Positions 38,064-49,664 of a DNA stretch of 64,000 bases are shown piece by piece; position 1 is the stretch's first letter; the number at the start of each line of letters is the position of its first letter. Made by a program: the position numbers and the translations under genes. The stretch spans positions 620,001 through 684,000 of the forward strand of contig JAQTUP010000001.1 in assembly GCA_028707275.1 (NCBI GenBank). The letters run 5' to 3'. Under the pieces are notes generated by a model. That model did no database searches. It had not been told where the DNA came from and saw only the letters and a program-made list of their open reading frames with translations. This stretch comes from Gallionella sp. GTDB lineage: Bacteria; Pseudomonadota; Gammaproteobacteria; Burkholderiales; Gallionellaceae.

Positions 38064-38076
38064 GGATGAGTACACT

Positions 38077-38781
38077 CTACTTGGCATGCCCGTTAACCGC
38101 AGCAAGAACCGGGTGAAATCCATGTTTTTCAAGCTCTGATCGCACCTCGTCTGCCCGACTGCGCCCATAAGGCCCTGCGCGTACCCGGGTCACGCCGCCC
38201 ACCTGCTCTGTATACACATTAAAGCCCAGTGCCTTGATCTTGTCCGCCTCCTGCCTGGCCGTCAGTGCATTGGAAAATGCGCCTGCTTGCACAATATACG
38301 TTCCGGCTGATTTTTCCACAGGCGCGCCGGACAGAATTTCTGCCGGATCGACTTCAACCCGTTTGACCGTTTGAGGGCTGACTTCCGGCTTCACATCAGG
38401 CTTATGCCGGGCGTCAGGCGCACCCTCCGGTTTGACTTCATGCTTCACATCAGGCCTGGCATCGGAAGCCGCTTTTTTAACGGGCTCAGCTACCGCGATC
38501 TTTTCCGGCTTTACAGGCGCTTGAACCAAAGAGACGGGACTCACAGAGGACGCAGCCAGAGAAACGGCTTCTGCCGCGTCAGACACGGAAACGCCCGGCA
38601 CGAACTCGCCTGCCTTATCCGCATCAGGAATTCGCAACTCGATGTCTTTGCCTGTGTTTTTGGGCTCGCTGTCCAGCACCATCGGCAAGATCACCACCAC
38701 CGCTACCACAAGCGCAATCGCGCCGATCAGGCGGCGACGCGCACGGATTTTTATATTCTGTTCTTCTGCTGGCTTTGCCAT
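38077..38781 (-). CDS. dedD: SPOR-domain inner membrane protein (DedD-like)
   Basis: The 234-residue product has a single membrane anchor at about residues 18-37, a long low-complexity linker rich in Lys, Pro and Asp, and a C-terminal SPOR domain (TYIVQAGAFSNALTARQEAD, YGRSRADEVRSELEKHG). SPOR domains bind denuded septal peptidoglycan. DedD is chosen from position between folC and cvpA. Confidence 0.88.
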   Translation of the reverse strand: MAKPAEEQNIKIRARRRLIGAIALVVAVVVILPMVLDSEPKNTGKDIELRIPDADKAGEFVPGVSVSDAAEAVSLAASSVSPVSLVQAPVKPEKIAVAEPVKKAASDARPDVKHEVKPEGAPDARHKPDVKPEVSPQTVKRVEVDPAEILSGAPVEKSAGTYIVQAGAFSNALTARQEADKIKALGFNVYTEQVGGVTRVRAGPYGRSRADEVRSELEKHGFHPVLAAVNGHAK

Positions 38782-38852
38782 CGACTAAAACCTCTGATTA
38801 CGGGACGCGAGCTGTTGCAAAAATACTGTACATCAACGGTGAGCGATGCGCG

Positions 38853-40196
38853 CTACCGTACACGCAACGATCTGAAAGTCATCACTTCCGCCACAGTGTA
38901 AAACGACCCGAAGGCCGCAATTCTATCATTTTCACCCGCCACGTTACAGGCATGCGCAATTGCATGGGCAATATCGACAAAGGTTTCAACCGTTCCACGC
39001 ACGCCTGCCTGTTTCAACACACAGGCCATTTCCTCAGCACTGGCGCCGCGCGGCGCCGAAATACCCGCCACCAGCCACGTGTCGATGTACGGATTGAGCA
39101 CCTTCACCACCCCCGCCATATCCTTGTCCTTCAGCATCGCAAATACGGCATAAGTGTGCGGGGACGGCGGCAAAGCGGCGATATTTTGCGCAAGCGAGCG
39201 CGCCGCATGCGGATTGTGCGCCACATCCAGAATCAACTGGGGCAGACCCGGCACAAACTGAAATCGCCCGGCAAGGCTCACTTCGACAAGCCCGCGACGA
39301 ACAGGTTCCATGCTGACGGGCAAACAGGCGCTGAGCGCATCGAGCGCCGCCAGCACGGCACTGGCATTATTCAATTGAAAAGCGCCGCGCAAGGCCGGAA
39401 TGGGCAGTGCATTGCGCTGCCCTGACTTGCCGTAATAATCCCACTGGCCCGGGTGCGACACAAAGCCAAATTCGTGACCGCGCCGCCATAACTTCGCGCC
39501 AATTTTTGCGGCATGGTCGGCAATCGCCTGCGGCACGACGCTGTCGGCAAAAATCGCCACGCGCCCCTGGCGAAAAATACCCGCCTTTTCGAAGGCGATC
39601 TCCTCGATGGTCTCACCCAGATAATCCGTGTGATCGATGTCCACGCTGGTGACGATCGCGCAATCGGCATCGAACACGTTCACCGCGTCCAGACGGCCGC
39701 CCAGCCCCACCTCAAGAATGGCGACATCCACCTTATGGTCGATGAACAACTGCATCGCGGCCAGGGTGCCGAATTCAAAATACGTTAAAGGCACCTCAAC
39801 ACAATCGTCATCCCCGCAAAGACGAGGATCCAGTTTGCGCGCCTGCTCAATTTTTTCAAACGATGCACACAGTTCCTCGTCGCCAGCTTCCAGTTTGCCG
39901 ATGCGCACGCGCTCGTTGTAATGCAAAAGATGCGGCGAGGTATAGCAGCCGACACGGTAGCCTGCCGCGTGCAAAATGGATTCGAGCATCGCGCAAACCG
40001 AGCCTTTGCCATTGGTGCCGCCGACTATAATCACCGGAAAATCAGGCGACAGATTCAGCCGCTGCCGGATTTTGTCCACGCGATCCAGCCCCAGCGCAAT
40101 GGTCTTGGGATGGAGGGATTCAAGATAGGAGAGCCAGTCGGCGAGAGTCATTTGCATATTTGACAGGGTGCGCTGTGCGTACCATGGTGCGGTCAT
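38853..40196 (-). CDS. folC: Dihydrofolate synthase/folylpolyglutamate synthase
   Basis: The 447-residue product adds glutamate to dihydropteroate and to folates. The P-loop GGTNGKGSVCAML and the motifs YTSPHLLHYNERVRI and LDVAHNPHAARSL are diagnostic. The start at 40196 has AAGG six bases upstream and matches the E. coli N-terminus length; ATGs at 40157 and 40151 are alternatives. Confidence 0.95.
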   Translation of the reverse strand: MTAPWYAQRTLSNMQMTLADWLSYLESLHPKTIALGLDRVDKIRQRLNLSPDFPVIIVGGTNGKGSVCAMLESILHAAGYRVGCYTSPHLLHYNERVRIGKLEAGDEELCASFEKIEQARKLDPRLCGDDDCVEVPLTYFEFGTLAAMQLFIDHKVDVAILEVGLGGRLDAVNVFDADCAIVTSVDIDHTDYLGETIEEIAFEKAGIFRQGRVAIFADSVVPQAIADHAAKIGAKLWRRGHEFGFVSHPGQWDYYGKSGQRNALPIPALRGAFQLNNASAVLAALDALSACLPVSMEPVRRGLVEVSLAGRFQFVPGLPQLILDVAHNPHAARSLAQNIAALPPSPHTYAVFAMLKDKDMAGVVKVLNPYIDTWLVAGISAPRGASAEEMACVLKQAGVRGTVETFVDIAHAIAHACNVAGENDRIAAFGSFYTVAEVMTFRSLRVR

Positions 40197-40211
40197 CGCA
40201 CCTTACGTTAA

Positions 40212-40562
40212 TTATAGCTGCACACCGAATTTGCGCAGCAAGGGCATCAGGGATAAATAACAGGCCGCCGTTGCAGAAATTGAAATGAACAGACTCAACC
40301 AGAATCCCAGCCCCAGTCTCAACAAAAGCGGCAACAGCAGGAACAAGACCAGTGACGGCAGCACCAGCCAGAAAATTTGCGTGGAGAGTTCGGCGATATG
40401 CCCGGATTCTGCGCCTTCTGCATGCAACCAGACGAAAGCCAGCACCGAGGTCAGCGGCAGAGCTGCCAATAAAGCGGCAAAGCCGCTGCTGCGCCTGGCT
40501 ATTTCCGTTATTGAGACGATAACGACGGCGGAAATAGCCACTTTTATGGCGTAATAAAGCAT
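40212..40562 (-). CDS. Small DUF3147-like membrane protein
   Basis: The 116-residue product is almost entirely hydrophobic, with about four membrane segments, and reads like DUF3147 (ITEIARRSSGFAALLAALPL). Function is unknown. It lies directly after accD with no gap and 15 bp before folC, so it belongs to that operon. Confidence 0.7.
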   Translation of the reverse strand: MLYYAIKVAISAVVIVSITEIARRSSGFAALLAALPLTSVLAFVWLHAEGAESGHIAELSTQIFWLVLPSLVLFLLLPLLLRLGLGFWLSLFISISATAACYLSLMPLLRKFGVQL

Positions 40563-41444
40563 TTAAGCAGCGGTGGCCTCCACGACTGCCGCCTGACGCG
40601 TCAACAGCGTAATCAGCGTCGCCAGCTGGCCACGCATTTCGCGCCGGTCAATAATCATATCCACAGCCCCATGCTCCAACAAAAACTCGGCGCGTTGAAA
40701 ACCGTCAGGCAGGGTTTCCCGCACCGTCTGCTGAATCACGCGCGCGCCGGCAAAACCGATCAGGGCGCCGGGCTCTGCGATCACCACATCGCCCATAAAG
40801 GCAAAACTGGCGGACACCCCCCCCATGGTGGGATCAGTCAGCACGGAGATGAAAGGCAGCTTTTCTTCCGACAACCGCGTCAGCGCCGCACAGGTTTTCG
40901 CCATTTGCATCAGTGACAACAAGCCTTCTTGCATGCGGGCCCCACCGCTGGCGGCAAAGCAGATAAAAGGCGATTTCTGTTCCAGGGCTACCTGCACACC
41001 GCGCACGAAACGCTCTCCCACAACCGAGCCCATCGAACCGCCCATAAAGGCAAACTCGAATGCCGCTACCACGACTGGTACCGAGCGTACGTTGCCTTGC
41101 ATCACAACCAGCGCATCATCTTCACCCGTGCTCTTCTTCGATGCTGTCAGGCGTTCCGAATACTTGCGGCTATCCCGAAACTTGAGCGTATCCACCGGCA
41201 ATACTTCGGCGCCTATCTCAAAACGATTCTCGCCATCGAGCAACCAGTCAAGACGGGTGCGCGCACTGACGCGGTGATGATGGTTGCATTTGGGACAAAC
41301 GCCCAGATTTTTTTCCAGATCGGAATGGTACAGCACCGCCTCACAGGAGGGACACTTGCTCCACAGGCCTTCCGGCACGGTTTTTCTGACATCGCCTTCA
41401 CGGCGGTTCATTTTTGGCGGTAATGTTTTTTGAAACCAGCTCAT
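40563..41444 (-). CDS. accD: Acetyl-CoA carboxylase carboxyltransferase subunit beta
   Basis: The 293-residue product forms the carboxyltransferase with AccA, transferring CO2 from biotin to acetyl-CoA. The N-terminal zinc ribbon has CPSCEAVL and [10 protein letters not shown]; the CoA-binding core includes [18 protein letters not shown] and [12 protein letters not shown]. The accD-folC-dedD-cvpA-purF order is standard. Confidence 0.97.
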   Translation of the reverse strand: MSWFQKTLPPKMNRREGDVRKTVPEGLWSKCPSCEAVLYHSDLEKNLGVCPKCNHHHRVSARTRLDWLLDGENRFEIGAEVLPVDTLKFRDSRKYSERLTASKKSTGEDDALVVMQGNVRSVPVVVAAFEFAFMGGSMGSVVGERFVRGVQVALEQKSPFICFAASGGARMQEGLLSLMQMAKTCAALTRLSEEKLPFISVLTDPTMGGVSASFAFMGDVVIAEPGALIGFAGARVIQQTVRETLPDGFQRAEFLLEHGAVDMIIDRREMRGQLATLITLLTRQAAVVEATAA

Positions 41445-41520
41445 TGCTTACTCCCCTGTAACCTGACGTTGTCGGATCACGCGATCAAACCGCCGACCCG
41501 ACCTGCATTTCCATGCTGAA

Positions 41521-42321
41521 CTAGGCCTGGTCTATTGCCAGCCTTAATTCTTTAATCAATGCGCCCACATTGGCGATCACGTTTTTTGCCGTCGAATTTT
41601 CAATTTCCTGAACGATACGGCTGCCCACCACCACGCCGTCGCACAGTTTCGCGACCGCCTGCGCCGTCGCGGCATCGCGGATGCCAAAACCCACGCCGAT
41701 AGGCAGTTTGATATGCTTTTGCAGTTGCGGAATCTTGTGTTCGATCGCCGATAAATCCAGATTACCGGCGCCTGTCACCCCCTTGAGCGAGACATAATAC
41801 ACATAGCCGCGCGCCAGGCGGCTGACCTGTTCTATACGGGCGTCTTCCGTCGTGGGCGCCAGTAAAAAGATAGGATCGATGCCATGACGCTGAAGATGCT
41901 CGAAAGCCTCGCTACTCTCCTCCGGCGGAAAATCCACGGTCAGCACACCATCGACGCCAACGGCCGCACAACGCTCGGCAAAAACACCCCAGCCCATCGC
42001 CTCAATCGGATTGCCGTAGCCCATCAGCACGACCGGGGTCGCGTTGTCCTGGCGGCGAAACTCAGCCACCATCGCCAGCACACCGCGCAGCGACATACCC
42101 AGTTTTAGCGCGCGCTCGGAGGCGCGCTGTATGGTAGGTCCGTCCGCCATCGGATCGGAAAAGGGCACGCCCAGCTCGATCACATCCGCACCGGCTGCCG
42201 CCATTGCATGCATCAGGGGGACGGTGAGCTCAAGACTCGGGTCGCCTGCCGTAAAAAAGGGAATCAGCGCGCGGCGCTGCTGTTGTTTGAGTTTATCGAA
42301 AACTGTTTGAATACGGCTCAT
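41521..42321 (-). CDS. trpA: Tryptophan synthase alpha chain
   Basis: The 266-residue product cleaves indole-3-glycerol phosphate. The catalytic Glu is in [16 protein letters not shown] and the Asp in [12 protein letters not shown]. Its start overlaps the trpB stop. Confidence 0.96.
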   Translation of the reverse strand: MSRIQTVFDKLKQQQRRALIPFFTAGDPSLELTVPLMHAMAAAGADVIELGVPFSDPMADGPTIQRASERALKLGMSLRGVLAMVAEFRRQDNATPVVLMGYGNPIEAMGWGVFAERCAAVGVDGVLTVDFPPEESSEAFEHLQRHGIDPIFLLAPTTEDARIEQVSRLARGYVYYVSLKGVTGAGNLDLSAIEHKIPQLQKHIKLPIGVGFGIRDAATAQAVAKLCDGVVVGSRIVQEIENSTAKNVIANVGALIKELRLAIDQA

Positions 42322-43514
42322 AGTGCAATCCCCGACAGACGTGCAACGGTATTGATGTCCTTGTCGCCGCGACCCGACAGATTCACCAGCAGCACTTTAT
42401 CCCGGCTCATGCCCGGCGCGATCTTCGCGGCATGGGCGAGTGCATGACTGGATTCCAGGGCGGGAATAATCCCTTCGAAGCGGCACAGATCGTGAAACGC
42501 GGCCAGCGCCTCGTCGTCGTTGATCGCCACATATTGAGCCCGGCCTATGTCTCTCAACAGGCAATGCTCGGGGCCGACGCCCGGATAATCCAGGCCTGCC
42601 GAGATGGAATGCGTCTCGATGATCTGGCCGTTCTCGTCCTGTATCAGATACACCTTGTTGCCGTGCAGCACGCCGACCGGGCTGTTTGACGTCAGGGGCG
42701 CCGCGTGCTGGCCGGATGCAATGCCGTGTCCGCCCGCTTCCACGCCGATAATCTGCACGCTGGTGTCTTCGATATAGGGATGAAACAGGCCGATGGCGTT
42801 GGAACCGCCGCCGACACAGGCAATCACCGCATCCGGCTGACGCCCGATCATCTCCGGCATCTGCACGCGCGCTTCGTTGCCGATGACACACTGAAAATCT
42901 CGCACCATCATGGGATAAGGATGCGGGCCTGCGGCCGTGCCGAAAATATAAAAAGTGCTCTCGACGTTGGTCACCCAGTCGCGTATCGCTTCGTTGCACG
43001 CATCCTTGAGTGTTTGAGAACCGCTGGTCACCGGCACAACGGTCGCCCCCAGCAGCTTCATGCGATACACGTTGGGCGACTGGCGCTGAATATCTTCAGC
43101 CCCCATGTAAACCACACACTCCATGCCATAGCGCGCGGCAACCGTCGCAGTCGCCACGCCATGCATGCCCGCCCCGGTCTCGGCAATCACGCGCTTCTTG
43201 CCCATTCTTTTGGCTAACAACGCCTGACCGATGGCATTGTTGATCTTGTGCGCGCCGGTATGATTCAGGTCTTCGCGTTTGAGATAAATTTGCGCGCCGC
43301 CCAGCCGGTCAGACCAGTTTTTTGCATGATAAATCGGACTGGGACGACCGACGTAATGTTTGAGCTCATAGGCGAATTCGGCCTTGAATTCAGGATCGTT
43401 TTGATAGCGCAGATATTGCACCCGCAATTCTTCCACGGCAGGAATCAGTGTCTCTGCCATGTAGATACCGCCAAATTGACCGAAATGGCCCGAACTGTCT
43501 GGATAGTTATACAT
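42318..43514 (-). CDS. trpB: Tryptophan synthase beta chain
   Basis: The 398-residue PLP enzyme joins indole and serine. The PLP lysine is in [16 protein letters not shown] and the phosphate-binding loop is [10 protein letters not shown]. It overlaps trpF upstream and trpA downstream. Confidence 0.97.
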   Translation of the reverse strand: MYNYPDSSGHFGQFGGIYMAETLIPAVEELRVQYLRYQNDPEFKAEFAYELKHYVGRPSPIYHAKNWSDRLGGAQIYLKREDLNHTGAHKINNAIGQALLAKRMGKKRVIAETGAGMHGVATATVAARYGMECVVYMGAEDIQRQSPNVYRMKLLGATVVPVTSGSQTLKDACNEAIRDWVTNVESTFYIFGTAAGPHPYPMMVRDFQCVIGNEARVQMPEMIGRQPDAVIACVGGGSNAIGLFHPYIEDTSVQIIGVEAGGHGIASGQHAAPLTSNSPVGVLHGNKVYLIQDENGQIIETHSISAGLDYPGVGPEHCLLRDIGRAQYVAINDDEALAAFHDLCRFEGIIPALESSHALAHAAKIAPGMSRDKVLLVNLSGRGDKDINTVARLSGIAL

Positions 43515-44124
43515 TTCTTACCTCTTGCATGAAACGGGCGATTTTCGCCGCGTCCTTAATTCCCTTGTCAGCCTCTACACCGCTTGAAACATCCACCGCA
43601 TAGGGGCGCACCTGTTTGATTCCCGCCGCAACATTTTCCACATTCAGGCCGCCTGACAGAATCAGCGGCAAGGGAAAATCAGGGGGAATCAGCGTCCAGT
43701 CGAAGACTGATCCGGTACCTCCCGGCACCCCTTCGACGTGAGCGTCGAGCAACAAGCCCTGAGCCGTATGAAAGTTCGCCGCGCATTGTAACAAATCCAC
43801 CCCCGCTTTGACGCGAATTGCCTTGAGGTAGGGTTTCTGAAATTGTTCACAAAATTGCGGCGACTCATCCCCGTGAAATTGCAACACATCCAGCGACACG
43901 GCGGCCAGCACCTCGCGCACGGCCTTTGCACTGGCGTTCACAAACAAACCTGCCACAGTCACAAACGGCGGCAGCGAGGCCGCTAACCTGGCCGCCTTTT
44001 CCATATTCACATATCGCGGACTCTTCTCATAGAACACCAGCCCTATCGCATCTGCACCGCTGTATGCGACTGCCAGCGCGTCCTCTGCCCTGGTGATGCC
44101 GCAAATCTTCACTCTTGGAAGCAT
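43507..44124 (-). CDS. trpF: Phosphoribosylanthranilate isomerase
   Basis: The 205-residue product catalyses the Amadori rearrangement in tryptophan synthesis. The catalytic Cys is in [11 protein letters not shown] and the Asp in [14 protein letters not shown] at 44124 is preferred over 44151 by homology. No trpCDEG genes are in the window; the split trpFBA cluster is common in betaproteobacteria. Confidence 0.95.
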   Translation of the reverse strand: MLPRVKICGITRAEDALAVAYSGADAIGLVFYEKSPRYVNMEKAARLAASLPPFVTVAGLFVNASAKAVREVLAAVSLDVLQFHGDESPQFCEQFQKPYLKAIRVKAGVDLLQCAANFHTAQGLLLDAHVEGVPGGTGSVFDWTLIPPDFPLPLILSGGLNVENVAAGIKQVRPYAVDVSSGVEADKGIKDAAKIARFMQEVRNV

Positions 44125-44193
44125 ACCTATCCTTTTAGTGTGCCGTGACATGTCGCTGATCGCAAAGCGCAGACGAGTCTGCGCACTCCATAA

Positions 44194-44228
44194 CTATCCG
44201 CAATCCGCAATCCTGAATCCTGAATCCT
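44194..44228. repeat. Heptamer array at the truA 3' end
   Basis: Five 7-bp units in phase: CTATCCG, CAATCCG, CAATCCT and GAATCCT twice. The truA stop codon and its last ten or so codons lie in the array. Confidence 0.8.
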
Positions 44229-44985
44229 GCTCTTGCGGCAGTCCCCACTTCGGGTCATATTGAATGCGGCGCAAGTATAAACCATCCGGCGCAAAGGTCG
44301 GCGCAGCAAGGCGCCTCTCGCGGCTGTGCATCACTTGTTCTATCCATTGCGGCGGGTAGCGCCCCTTGCCCACATAAACCAGACAACCCACCAGATTACG
44401 CACCATGTGGTGCAAGAATGCATTGGCGCTCAAATCAAAAACCAGCATTTCGCCGTCTTGAGAAATATCGATGTTATACAAACACTTGACAGGAGATTTA
44501 GCCTGACATTCAGCAGCACGAAACGCGCTGAAATCATGTTCGCCCAGCAAATATTGCGCGGCCTCGCGCATCAGCGAAATATCCAGCGGTTTGTGATACC
44601 AGCCGGCCTTCCCGGCATAAACAGCAGAACGAACCGGACGATTGATCAGAAAATAACGGTAACTGCGTCCCTGTGCAGAAAAACGCGCATGAAACTCATC
44701 CGGCACGGCATGCGCCCAGCGCACGACAATACTCTCAGGCAACATCGCATTCGTACCGCGCACCCAGGCCGTCAAAGGTCGCTCGATACGGGTATCGAAA
44801 TGCACCACCTGCTCCATCGCATGCACGCCCGTGTCAGTACGCCCTGCGGCAAGCACTGAAACCGGCACACTGGCAATCTGACTCAACGCGGACTGCAAAG
44901 TATCCTGCACCGTTGAACCCACCGCCTGACTCTGCCAGCCGCAGTAAGGCCTGCCGTCATATTCCACGCCCAGCGCAATTCTCAT
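44194..44985 (-). CDS. truA: tRNA pseudouridine(38-40) synthase
   Basis: The 263-residue product modifies the tRNA anticodon arm. The catalytic Asp is in AGRTDTGVHAMEQVVHFD. The normal family end is near GLYLRRIQYDPKWG; the extra C-terminal residues (QDSGFRIADCG) are encoded by the heptamer array, so the original stop was lost or replaced. The start overlaps the end of the CbiQ-like gene. Confidence 0.95.
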   Translation of the reverse strand: MRIALGVEYDGRPYCGWQSQAVGSTVQDTLQSALSQIASVPVSVLAAGRTDTGVHAMEQVVHFDTRIERPLTAWVRGTNAMLPESIVVRWAHAVPDEFHARFSAQGRSYRYFLINRPVRSAVYAGKAGWYHKPLDISLMREAAQYLLGEHDFSAFRAAECQAKSPVKCLYNIDISQDGEMLVFDLSANAFLHHMVRNLVGCLVYVGKGRYPPQWIEQVMHSRERRLAAPTFAPDGLYLRRIQYDPKWGLPQEQDSGFRIADCG

Positions 44986-45590
44986 ACCACCACTCCCCCT
45001 AGCCCCATACCCGTTATCAACAAGACATCCGCGAGACCAAACCGATACACCGGCAATTCCATATTGATGTTTTCAGTCTCATGTTTTCTGTTTTCCGTTG
45101 TCAGGCCGCGCAGATTATCCTGCCATGACGCGCTGCGCAACATCGCGACCTCGGCATAATGCAATGTCAGCGCCAGACGCACCGCCAGACGTTCACGCGA
45201 CAGACCCAGAAAATTCAGTGGTGCAAACAGGCTATAAAGACCTGCCATCAGTTGCAGGCGGTGCAGGCGATCGAGCAACATCGCCAATCCGGCTAACGAA
45301 ATCAACAGGCGTATCAACTGCAAACCGCCCTCCTGCAAACCCTCGACACTGGGACTGAACGGCACATCAAGCACGGCAACACCCGGCGTACTCCAGGCAT
45401 AAATCAGCCACAATGAAAACATGATCCAGCGCGTGCGGTGCAGTAACTGAACGAACTTGTGGCGTGAGCGCACAAAGGCAATGCTCAGCACCAGCGCGCC
45501 TGCCATCAGCAGGCGAGCGGGAGGCAAAAACTGCACGATTGCCACCAGTTGACACCAGAACAGAATTTGAGTGGCTGGATGCAGCCTCAT
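44982..45590 (-). CDS. CbiQ-like energy-coupling transporter T component
   Basis: The 202-residue product has about five hydrophobic segments and resembles the EcfT/CbiQ family (LHPATQILFWCQLVAIVQFL, LSRERLAVRLALTLHYAEVA), the membrane coupling part of vitamin or metal importers. GGAG lies six bases before the ATG at 45590. No ATPase or S component is adjacent. A heptamer array inserted near the C-terminus encodes ENRKHETENIN, and the gene may be degenerating there. Confidence 0.65.
   Translation of the reverse strand: MRLHPATQILFWCQLVAIVQFLPPARLLMAGALVLSIAFVRSRHKFVQLLHRTRWIMFSLWLIYAWSTPGVAVLDVPFSPSVEGLQEGGLQLIRLLISLAGLAMLLDRLHRLQLMAGLYSLFAPLNFLGLSRERLAVRLALTLHYAEVAMLRSASWQDNLRGLTTENRKHETENINMELPVYRFGLADVLLITGMGLGGVVV
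45068..45102. repeat. Heptamer array inside the CbiQ-like gene
   Basis: Five 7-bp units in phase, three of them TGTTTTC, lie within the reading frame near the 3' end. Confidence 0.7.
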
Positions 45591-45607
45591 GGAACACTCC
45601 GGCAAAT

Positions 45608-45639
45608 CTGAAAACCCCGGCGAATGCCGGGGTTTTCAG
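45608..45639 (-). terminator. Perfect 14-bp hairpin upstream of the CbiQ-like gene
   Basis: CTGAAAACCCCGGC pairs with GCCGGGGTTTTCAG around GAAT. It may end rightward or leftward transcripts or attenuate the CbiQ-like gene, since it lies 18 bp before its start. Confidence 0.55.
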
Positions 45640-45651
45640 TATCCTCAACTA

Positions 45652-45684
45652 AATAAAAAACGGCAGCTCTGGGTGAGCTGCCGT
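45652..45684 (-). terminator. Terminator after fimV
   Basis: ACGGCAGCTC and GAGCTGCCGT form a 10-bp stem followed, on the minus strand, by a T-run. It lies 18 bp after the fimV stop. Confidence 0.85.
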
Positions 45685-45702
45685 CACGTCAGCACCCCCT
45701 GA

Positions 45703-48456
45703 TCAGCCAAGTTGCCGGATTAACGACTCAGCCTCCTTGCGCTGCGCTTCATCACCTTCGAGCATGACTTCATCGAGAATTTCGCGAGCACCTTCCTGGT
45801 CGCCCATATCCTGATAGGCTCTGGCCAAATCCAATTTGGTTGCAACATCCTGCCAGTGCTCACCCCCCTCAGCGGCAGTCACTTCAGCCGCAGGCGTACT
45901 GACATCTCCCATGTGCAGATTGATATCTGCCAGACTAAAGCTCGGCGAATTATCTTCAATCTTTTTAGGCGCTTGGGCCGATGGGAAATCAAGGATAAAT
46001 TCCATACCGTGATCTTCTTTTGGCGCTTTTTCGACAAAAGACACATCAGGTGCTTTGGCATCAACGACAGCCTGAGGTGCAGAAGGCGTCATGACATCAA
46101 AAATCAAATCGTCCAGGTTGGGCATACTCTCATCTTCCTGATGACTTGCCGCTCCTGTGTCTTTGGAATCAACGTCCAAATCCAGCACTTCAAGCGCCGA
46201 AAACGACGGGCTGGTTGAGGTCACATCGAAGTCCACCGGATCCGCCTTGGCTGCAAATGGATGAGTTGCCGTCACATCAAAATCGATGGACACGCCAAGA
46301 TCCTGAGCAGCATGCGCGATTCTGGAGTCCGCTGTCACCGATGACTCGCCCACAGCCTCCTCGCGCAAGGGGGGCGCAAACATCGTAGCGCTTCCCACGT
46401 CCTCAATCGTCGCATCGGCATACATCGGATTGTTCGGATCAATTTTCCGTCCCATCGCAACAACTTGTTCTATCGCAGCTTCATCACCGGAATCCTGCAA
46501 CACGCGGGCAATTTCCGAAAAAGCCTTTACATCCTTGCGGTTAGCATAGATGCTCAGCAACTTCAAACGAACCGGCTGATTGTCGGGTGTGCGTTGCAAG
46601 GCGTCCTTCAGCACTTCCTCAGCCTGCTCATCGCGGCCAAAATTCAGGAACAACTCGGCCTCGCTGATAGGGTCCACATCGTCAGGCTGGGGCGTGGCGG
46701 CTTCAACACGGTGCACGGTTGCCGTAAAATCGCCCATATCGTGAGCCGGCACAATGGTGTTCTTATAACCGCTGTAACCGTCTGTCACCCCTCCGACTTC
46801 TTCGACTGCTTTTTCAACGGCCACGGGTTTACGCCTGCGCTTCATCAGCACAAAACCCAATCCACCCAGAGCCAGGAGAACGATCAACCCGCCCCCCAGC
46901 ACCAGCGGTGAATCCAAAAGCTCGTCCACCAGGGACGGCTCTTCGACAGGTTTAGCCGCACGCGCAGCGGCAAGACGTCTGGCGGTCGCCGCCCGCTTGT
47001 TCGCAGCAGCCTCACTCTCGGCTGCCACGGCGCTTGCAGACATCACTTCACTCGCAGCTGCCACTTCACTCACCGCCGCCACTTCGCTCACTGCTGCCAC
47101 GGCGCTCACAACAGGGCTGACTGCGACACTGGCGACCGATGAAGCTGCTGCCACCCTGGACGCCGCAGCTGCCAGCGCTGCGGCCTCGGATTTGAGCTGA
47201 ACCAGACGCTGCATATTCTTGAGATTACTCTCCAGCAACGCAGCACGAGTCTTCTCTTCGCTGTTAGCCTTTTCTTTGGCAATAGCTTCCTCTGCCGCAG
47301 CATTTTTCTTGTCCTGTACGCTGTGTCCTGCCGCACCCAGCTTTTCTCCCGGGGCGATTCCTTTGGACAGACGCAGCACTTCTTTGGCCGATTCACTCAC
47401 GACAGGCGTTTTATCGGCTGCCGTGCTGGTAATTTTACCCGTGGAGACTTGCCGCGCCTCCTCTGAATGGCGACTGGTGGCCGCCGCACCGGCAAGTTTC
47501 TGACGGTAAGCATGCCAGTCGGCTGACTGGGCATGTATCACTTGAATCGCTTCAGCCTGGGACACCTCGGCGAGCTCCGCCTGCCCCGGCAGACGCAAAA
47601 TCTTCCCCGAATCAATACGATTCATGTTTTTACCATCAAACTGGTCCGCATTGGCGCGATACAGCGCGACCAGCATGCGGTCCAGGCTAATGTCATCCGG
47701 TTTGATTTGTGCAGCAATCCGGCCTAATGTATCGCCACGCCTGACGGTAATCTGACCTGTCGCCACGATGGAGCTGTGCTTTTCAGGACTTTTTTCGACC
47801 TCATGAGCGGCAGAAGGCTTTTCTTCAGGGGCGCTGGCAACAACAGGCTTTTTTTCCACCTCTTTTGGGGGCAGATGCAACGGGGCAGAACGCACAGCAG
47901 CAGGCGCCAGGGTCTGCACTGCGGCAGTTTTGGGCTGAATGGCAACGTAGCCTGGCGGATCGAGCAAGAAGGTATATTCACGTATCAACTTGCCCGATGA
48001 CCATGACAACTCGACTAACAAACTGACAAACGGATCGTTGATTTCTTCCTTGCTGCCCAATTTCAGGTAAAAATCACCATTCGCGCGATTTTCAAGCTGA
48101 AAGCTGTACTTTATCCCGTAAGGATACTCAAGACCTGCAACCTTGTAAGCCTCAGGGGATGCCAGGCGCGCGACCAGGCCGGCTTTATCTGCACTACCTA
48201 CTGCCACCAATCCAATTTCAGCTTTTAACGGCTGACCAAGAGCTGAAACTACATTGATACCGCCCAGCCCCACCGCATTGCTCAACAAGCTGATGGTCAG
48301 ACCGGTAGTCATACCGAGCAGTTGCAAAAAAAGCTTGCGGGGAATTATCCAGTTGCGATTTTCCGCAGCGCCAGAGGATTTACACGTGGTACAAGCCGTA
48401 GAACGGCCATGCGCTGCTGTTGGTAAGTCAAGTCGTTTCACCAGTGATTTTCCCAC
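45703..48456 (-). CDS. fimV: FimV-type LysM protein
   Basis: The 917-residue product has an N-terminal hydrophobic segment (about 41-65), the FimV N-terminal domain with ALGQPLKAEI, a LysM motif at about residue 230 (ITVRRGDTLGRIAAQI), an Ala/Val/Ser repeat linker, a membrane segment (LVLGGGLIVLLALGGLGFVL), acidic repeats and the C-terminal FimV motif LDLARAYQDMGDQEGAREIL. FimV organises the cell pole and type IV pili in Pseudomonas. GTG at 48456 has GAGG upstream; the exact start is uncertain. Confidence 0.9.
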   Translation of the reverse strand: MGKSLVKRLDLPTAAHGRSTACTTCKSSGAAENRNWIIPRKLFLQLLGMTTGLTISLLSNAVGLGGINVVSALGQPLKAEIGLVAVGSADKAGLVARLASPEAYKVAGLEYPYGIKYSFQLENRANGDFYLKLGSKEEINDPFVSLLVELSWSSGKLIREYTFLLDPPGYVAIQPKTAAVQTLAPAAVRSAPLHLPPKEVEKKPVVASAPEEKPSAAHEVEKSPEKHSSIVATGQITVRRGDTLGRIAAQIKPDDISLDRMLVALYRANADQFDGKNMNRIDSGKILRLPGQAELAEVSQAEAIQVIHAQSADWHAYRQKLAGAAATSRHSEEARQVSTGKITSTAADKTPVVSESAKEVLRLSKGIAPGEKLGAAGHSVQDKKNAAAEEAIAKEKANSEEKTRAALLESNLKNMQRLVQLKSEAAALAAAASRVAAASSVASVAVSPVVSAVAAVSEVAAVSEVAAASEVMSASAVAAESEAAANKRAATARRLAAARAAKPVEEPSLVDELLDSPLVLGGGLIVLLALGGLGFVLMKRRRKPVAVEKAVEEVGGVTDGYSGYKNTIVPAHDMGDFTATVHRVEAATPQPDDVDPISEAELFLNFGRDEQAEEVLKDALQRTPDNQPVRLKLLSIYANRKDVKAFSEIARVLQDSGDEAAIEQVVAMGRKIDPNNPMYADATIEDVGSATMFAPPLREEAVGESSVTADSRIAHAAQDLGVSIDFDVTATHPFAAKADPVDFDVTSTSPSFSALEVLDLDVDSKDTGAASHQEDESMPNLDDLIFDVMTPSAPQAVVDAKAPDVSFVEKAPKEDHGMEFILDFPSAQAPKKIEDNSPSFSLADINLHMGDVSTPAAEVTAAEGGEHWQDVATKLDLARAYQDMGDQEGAREILDEVMLEGDEAQRKEAESLIRQLG

Positions 48457-48599
48457 GGTATATGCCTCACTCTGTTTGTTGGACTACAAAAATAACATCA
48501 AGGGACTAGCAAAACAAGTCATTAGGCCCTGACAAAAATTAAATTCAGATATTCGGCTACTAATTCAGATAACCGGCAGCCTGGCCGGATAACCGGCGG

Positions 48600-49622
<1,023 letters not shown>

Positions 49623-49664
49623 TATTTCTTTCCTAACTGAACTCGTTACATCTTGATTATTCAG

